From the NCBI GenBank assembly GCA_030639445.1, contig DAOWCR010000040.1, positions 1-9,140 on the forward strand: DNA of 9,140 nt, given 5' to 3'. The DNA comes from Dehalococcoidales bacterium. GTDB taxonomy: Bacteria > Chloroflexota > Dehalococcoidia > Dehalococcoidales > RBG-16-60-22. Shown here in pieces: positions 6,708-9,140 of the stretch (its first letter is position 1; each line of letters starts with the position of its first letter). Both the position numbers and the translations under genes were made by a program. Under the pieces are notes generated by a model. That model was not told the DNA's origin and ran no database searches. It saw only the letters and a program-made list of their open reading frames with translations.

Positions 6708-6784
6708 ACAGCCAGAAAAGAGGAAGACCGGTGGGACGGTCATCCAAAACGGCGCCGGCGATTCAGTTTGACAGGACACCCCGC
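6694..6784. repeat. Segment with short inverted ends, possible element remnant
   Basis: GCGGGTGT (6694-6701) and ACACCCCGC (6776-6784) are inverted apart from one extra G/C pair, bounding about 90 bp. Inside are a 5-bp hairpin GACCG/CGGTC (6726-6741) and a GC-rich core, GGCGCCGGCG (6751-6760). The right end contains the TTGACA box of the NifU-like gene's promoter. The short ends could be chance. Confidence 0.35.
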
Positions 6785-6797
6785 TCAAGGTTAAAAT
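6768..6797 (+). promoter_or_regulatory. Sigma-70-type promoter for NifU-like gene
   Basis: A perfect TTGACA (6768-6773) is followed after 18 bases by TAAAAT (6792-6797), which matches five of six consensus positions. Transcription would start near 6804, about 36 bases before the ATG at 6840. The region between is A/T-rich. Confidence 0.6.
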
Positions 6798-6839
6798 TAA
6801 GATATTAAGTAAACAAGTTCAAACCGAGGGAGATTGCAA

Positions 6840-7058
6840 ATGCGCGAAAAAGTAGAAGAGGTACTAAACCGGATACGCCCCTCTCTGGAGGCGGATGGCG
6901 GTAATGTGGAGCTGGTTGAGGTTAATGATGGCATCGTCAAGGTCACTCTGACCGGGGCCTGCGCCGGCTGCCCCATGTCTACTATGACCTTGAAGATGGG
7001 AATCGAAAAAATGCTGCGGGAGGAAATCCCGGAAGTCAAGGAAGTCGTCTCCGTCTAG
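6840..7058 (+). CDS. NifU-like C-terminal domain protein (Fe-S scaffold/carrier)
   Basis: The 72-residue protein consists of a single NifU C-terminal domain. It shows RPSLEADGGNVELVEV (13-28) and the cluster-binding CxxC in TGACAGCPMST (Cys41, Cys44), followed by a TLKMGIEKML helix and the ending EEIPEVKEVV. Proteins of this size in other bacteria hold or transfer iron-sulfur clusters in the cytosol, the two cysteines usually acting in a dimer. ATG 6840 is preferred over the in-frame TTG at 6834 because GAGGGAG (6826-6832) lies seven bases before the ATG but only one before the TTG. The gene stands alone with its own promoter, divergent from the TPR operon, and ends 14 bp from the convergent aspartokinase stop. 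No suf or isc genes are in the window. Confidence 0.93.
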   Translation: MREKVEEVLNRIRPSLEADGGNVELVEVNDGIVKVTLTGACAGCPMSTMTLKMGIEKMLREEIPEVKEVVSV

Positions 7059-7070
7059 GCGGGTGCCGCC
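7058..7070. terminator. Small GC hairpin between convergent genes, doubtful
   Basis: GGCGG (7058-7062) pairs with CCGCC (7066-7070) around GTG in the 14-bp gap between the NifU-like and aspartokinase stop codons. The stem is only 5 bp and no T-run follows on either strand, so it is at most a weak bidirectional stop signal. Confidence 0.2.
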
Positions 7071-7072
7071 CA

Positions 7073-7558
7073 TCAGCCTTCTATTTCTATTTCAAAAGCT
7101 CGGTGCAGGGCGCGCACCGCGTCTTTCACCTTGGCCTCGTCAATGATGCAGGTTATCCTTATCTCCGAGGTCGTAATCAGCTGGATATTCACGCCCTTTT
7201 CACTGAGGGCGCTGAACATCCGGGCGGCATAACCGGGCGTATTCTGCATACCGGTGCCGATAATGCTGACCGTACCCAGTTTGGCATCACTGACACAGTC
7301 TCTGGCGCCGATGGACCCGGCGATGGGTTTAACGACCTCCATTGCCCGCGACAACTGGCTTTTCTTCACGGTGAAGGTCAGGTCAGTAATCTTCTCAATA
7401 CTGGCGTTCTGCACGATAGTATCCACGCTGATGCCGGCCCTGGCCAGAGGCCCAAAGATAGATGCGGCGATGCCGGGACGGTCCGGAACGCCGATAACGG
7501 TTATTTTGGCCACATCAAGGTCATGAGCGATGCTTCTCACCTTATTGCGTACTTCCAT
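7073..7558 (-). CDS. lysC: Probable in-frame LysC beta subunit from internal start
   Basis: Met246 of aspartokinase is preceded on the minus strand by GGAGGGG with a 5-base spacer, a better ribosome site than that of the full gene. Starting here gives a 161-residue protein consisting only of the two ACT domains. B. subtilis LysC is known to make alpha (408 residues) and beta (163 residues) subunits from one gene by the same arrangement; size and position agree closely. Use of this start is inferred from sequence alone. Two Gly codons in HGGVS (GGA GGG) create the site, so chance cannot be excluded. Confidence 0.6.
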   Translation of the reverse strand: MEVRNKVRSIAHDLDVAKITVIGVPDRPGIAASIFGPLARAGISVDTIVQNASIEKITDLTFTVKKSQLSRAMEVVKPIAGSIGARDCVSDAKLGTVSIIGTGMQNTPGYAARMFSALSEKGVNIQLITTSEIRITCIIDEAKVKDAVRALHRAFEIEIEG

Positions 7559-8293
7559 CGATACCCCTCCATGAATTAATGTCCCCGGGTTTTCCGTGAA
7601 GCTGGAAGCCACCAGAATCGGCACGTTAAATAGCTCCCCCAGTTCCACCGCCCGCGGGTGCATCACCCTGGTCCCGTAGCTGGCCAGTTCCAGCATCTCC
7701 TCGTAGCCAATCTCCGCCAGCGGACGGGCTTCCGGGACCAGGCGCGGGTCAGCGTCATATACCCCTGCAACATCGGTATATATCTGGCACACCTCGGCGC
7801 CCAGGCTGGCCGCCAGCGCCACGGCGGTAGTATCCGAGCCACCCCGCCCCAGGGTGGTGACGTCCATCTCGTCCGTAATCCCCTGGAAGCCGGCGACGAT
7901 GACAATGTTCCCCTTTTCCAGCTCCTTGACCACCCGCCGGGACTCTACTTTTAGAATGCGGGCCCGACTGTACGCCGAGTCGGTGCGTATCCCCGCCTGG
8001 GCCCCGCTGAGACTGATGGCCGGATAGCCCATGTGATGCAGCGCCATGGCCAGCAGGGTGCTGGAGACAACCTCGCCGGTGGAAAGGAGGACGTCCAGCT
8101 CCCGGTTGTCCGGTGTCTCCGAAATCTGGTAAGCCAGCTCAATCAGCTCATCGGTGGTATCCCCCATCGCCGAGACCACCACCACCACCTGGTTACCCTG
8201 GTCTCTGGTCCGGGCGATACGCCGGGCGACCTTGGTAATTTTCTCCGCATCCGCCACCGACGAGCCGCCGTATTTCTGCACGATTAAAGCCAT
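7073..8293 (-). CDS. lysC: Aspartate kinase, monofunctional, lysC-type
   Basis: The enzyme phosphorylates aspartate to aspartyl-4-phosphate, the first step toward lysine, threonine and methionine. It has 406 residues, close to the roughly 408 of Bacillus subtilis LysC. The kinase domain shows QKYGGSSV (6-13), STGEVVSS (71-78), GRGGSDTTA (149-157), YTDVAGVYDADPR (172-184) and SYGTRVMHPRA (205-215). Two ACT regulatory domains follow at about 262-330 and 340-400, the second with GTGMQNTPGYAARMFSAL and TTSEIRI; these normally bind lysine and/or threonine for feedback inhibition. There is no homoserine dehydrogenase fusion. The ATG directly follows the TAA of the upstream apgM-like gene, with GGGGAGG (8311-8305) 11 bases before it, so the two are one transcript. 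An internal start (Met246) is annotated separately. Confidence 0.96.
   Translation of the reverse strand: MALIVQKYGGSSVADAEKITKVARRIARTRDQGNQVVVVVSAMGDTTDELIELAYQISETPDNRELDVLLSTGEVVSSTLLAMALHHMGYPAISLSGAQAGIRTDSAYSRARILKVESRRVVKELEKGNIVIVAGFQGITDEMDVTTLGRGGSDTTAVALAASLGAEVCQIYTDVAGVYDADPRLVPEARPLAEIGYEEMLELASYGTRVMHPRAVELGELFNVPILVASSFTENPGTLIHGGVSMEVRNKVRSIAHDLDVAKITVIGVPDRPGIAASIFGPLARAGISVDTIVQNASIEKITDLTFTVKKSQLSRAMEVVKPIAGSIGARDCVSDAKLGTVSIIGTGMQNTPGYAARMFSALSEKGVNIQLITTSEIRITCIIDEAKVKDAVRALHRAFEIEIEG
7564..7570 (-). promoter_or_regulatory. Internal Shine-Dalgarno inside lysC
   Basis: GGAGGGG on the minus strand ends five bases before the ATG at 7558-7556. It encodes part of the hinge between the kinase and ACT domains, exactly where an independently translated regulatory subunit would begin. 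Confidence 0.6.
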
Positions 8294-9140
8294 TTATTCT
8301 TTAGCCTCCCCGGCCAGTCTGCCCATTATCTTATACCCTTCCTCAATGAAAAAGCCAGTCTTTTTCGCCTCGGCCTCGGTGAATCTTTTACCCCCGTTGG
8401 CGGTAAACCCCTCTCCCCAGAGCAGAAACGGCACCGGGTCATCAGTATGGGTCTGCACTTCAATCGGGGTGGCGTGGTCGGGCAAGACCAGCAGCCGCAG
8501 GGCGTCTCCCCGCCAGGCGCGCAGCCGGCCGACCACTTCCCGGTCTACTCTCTGGATAGCCGCTATTTTATCGTCAATCGAGTTGTCATGGGCCGCCTCG
8601 TCCGGCGCTTCAATATGGACCACCACCAGGTCATACTTTGCCAGCGCCTCAACGGCGCCGATTGCCTGGGCAGCGTAGTCGTTGTCCTGGCCATCGGTGA
8701 CGCCGGCGATTTCCAGCGCGGCCATGCCCGCCATCCGGGCCAGCCCGCGGAGAAGGTCAACCCCGGAGGTCAGCGCCGCCTCGAGGCCGAAAAGTTTCTG
8801 AAAAGCGGGCATATCCGGCACCTGGCCGCTGCCCCAGAAAAGCCAGAGCATGGTCGCCGGTATCTCGCCACGCGCCTGCCGGGCGAGGTTCACCGGATGC
8901 TCCCGGAGCACCGCCTCCGAGCGCACCATCAGGTCGCGCAGGACTTCACTGCCCGGGCCGCGGGGCAGAAATTCAGCCACAGGTCTGTCCGGGATGTCGT
9001 GCGGCGGCGTGCAGCTGGCTTTGAGAGTATCCTCATGGCCTTTGAGCTTGCAGATATGCCGGTAGCTGACCCCGGGATAAAAGCGCACCTCTTCACTGCC
9101 AAGACTCCGGTTTAACGCGGTAACCAGGGTCCGGGCCTCA
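8294..9140 (-). CDS. apgM: ApgM-family phosphoglycerate mutase / proposed homoserine kinase, 5' end missing
   Basis: The frame is open from the TAA at 8294 to the window edge. The codons beyond the GTG at 9088 still read family sequence (EARTLVTALNRSLGSEEV, then RFYPGVSYRH), so that GTG is internal and the start lies outside. About 280 residues are present of roughly 400 in the family; the part carrying the N-terminal metal site and catalytic serine is missing. Seen here are LWLFWGSGQVP, the metal-ligand motif DEAAHD (8602-8585), LPDHATP with the Asp-His pair at 8479-8474, and a further His in QTHTDDPVPF. These place it in the alkaline phosphatase superfamily, cofactor-independent archaeal-type phosphoglycerate mutases. 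A subgroup (TIGR02535) has been proposed as homoserine kinase because it clusters with threonine genes; direct abutment with lysC fits that. Assay or phylogeny would decide. Confidence 0.9.
   Translation of the reverse strand, partial: EARTLVTALNRSLGSEEVRFYPGVSYRHICKLKGHEDTLKASCTPPHDIPDRPVAEFLPRGPGSEVLRDLMVRSEAVLREHPVNLARQARGEIPATMLWLFWGSGQVPDMPAFQKLFGLEAALTSGVDLLRGLARMAGMAALEIAGVTDGQDNDYAAQAIGAVEALAKYDLVVVHIEAPDEAAHDNSIDDKIAAIQRVDREVVGRLRAWRGDALRLLVLPDHATPIEVQTHTDDPVPFLLWGEGFTANGGKRFTEAEAKKTGFFIEEGYKIMGRLAGEAKE

Larger units (their letters stand above)
6391..6839. other. 449-bp divergent intergenic region
   Basis: No real gene is seen between the TPR gene (leftward) and the NifU-like gene (rightward). 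Positions 6410-6590 are AT-rich and contrast with the GC-rich genes. From left to right it holds a candidate TPR promoter, an A/T-rich tract with a short ACCTT-TTTTT-AAGGT inverted repeat (6466-6480), repeat units related to those at 110-221, a segment bounded by short inverted ends, and a good sigma-70-type promoter for the NifU-like gene. Confidence 0.7.

Noticed and set aside
6567..6788. Possible 73-codon gene on the minus strand in the divergent intergenic region
   Set aside because: It spans the repeat units and the inverted-end segment, and would be antisense across the NifU-like promoter. The translation shows no family resemblance.
8447..9115. Open frame of 222 codons on the plus strand opposite the apgM-like gene
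   Set aside because: The minus-strand frame has family motifs and metal-ligand residues throughout; this frame has none.

Overview
The window is a stretch of moderately GC-rich bacterial chromosome carrying mostly housekeeping genes. The proteins and their order (apgM-like phosphomutase, aspartokinase, NifU-like scaffold, TPR protein, gyrA) fit a member of the Chloroflexota, most likely Dehalococcoidia. That placement is an inference from protein character and remembered gene order, not from a marker gene. No phage, plasmid, CRISPR, toxin-antitoxin or defence genes are visible, and no previously undescribed multi-gene system is evident. The least ordinary material is in the two long intergenic regions and in a few gene junctions.

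Layout. Positions 1-456 hold no gene. They contain a perfect 20-bp palindrome at the window edge, then a composite foldback repeat (21-303) built of two inverted ~85-bp arms, each with two hairpins, around three ~40-bp tandem repeats, then a leader with one more hairpin. A radical SAM protein with a B12-binding-like N-terminus (457-2274, +) follows. It converges on a minus-strand operon, reading right to left, of a TPR protein (5569-6390), gyrA (3032-5554) and a short-chain dehydrogenase (2271-3035). The radical SAM and dehydrogenase stop codons lie inside the same CTAG. Positions 6391-6839 form a divergent intergenic region with a candidate promoter for each side and, inverted, copies of the tandem repeat found at the left end. 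A 72-codon NifU-like gene (6840-7058, +) converges on a second minus-strand operon: an apgM-family gene cut by the right edge (8294-9140), then aspartokinase (7073-8293) starting directly after its stop codon.

How the genes work together. Aspartokinase commits aspartate to lysine, threonine and methionine synthesis. The abutting apgM-family enzyme may be glycolytic or may be the proposed non-orthologous homoserine kinase of that family; the gene order favours considering the latter. The aspartokinase gene has a well-formed internal ribosome binding site and ATG that would yield a separate 161-residue regulatory subunit, as in Bacillus subtilis LysC. GyrA is the catalytic half of DNA gyrase; gyrB is not in the window. 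The TPR protein just upstream of gyrA is uncharacterised. The NifU-like protein probably serves iron-sulfur cluster assembly, and the radical SAM protein would need such a cluster.
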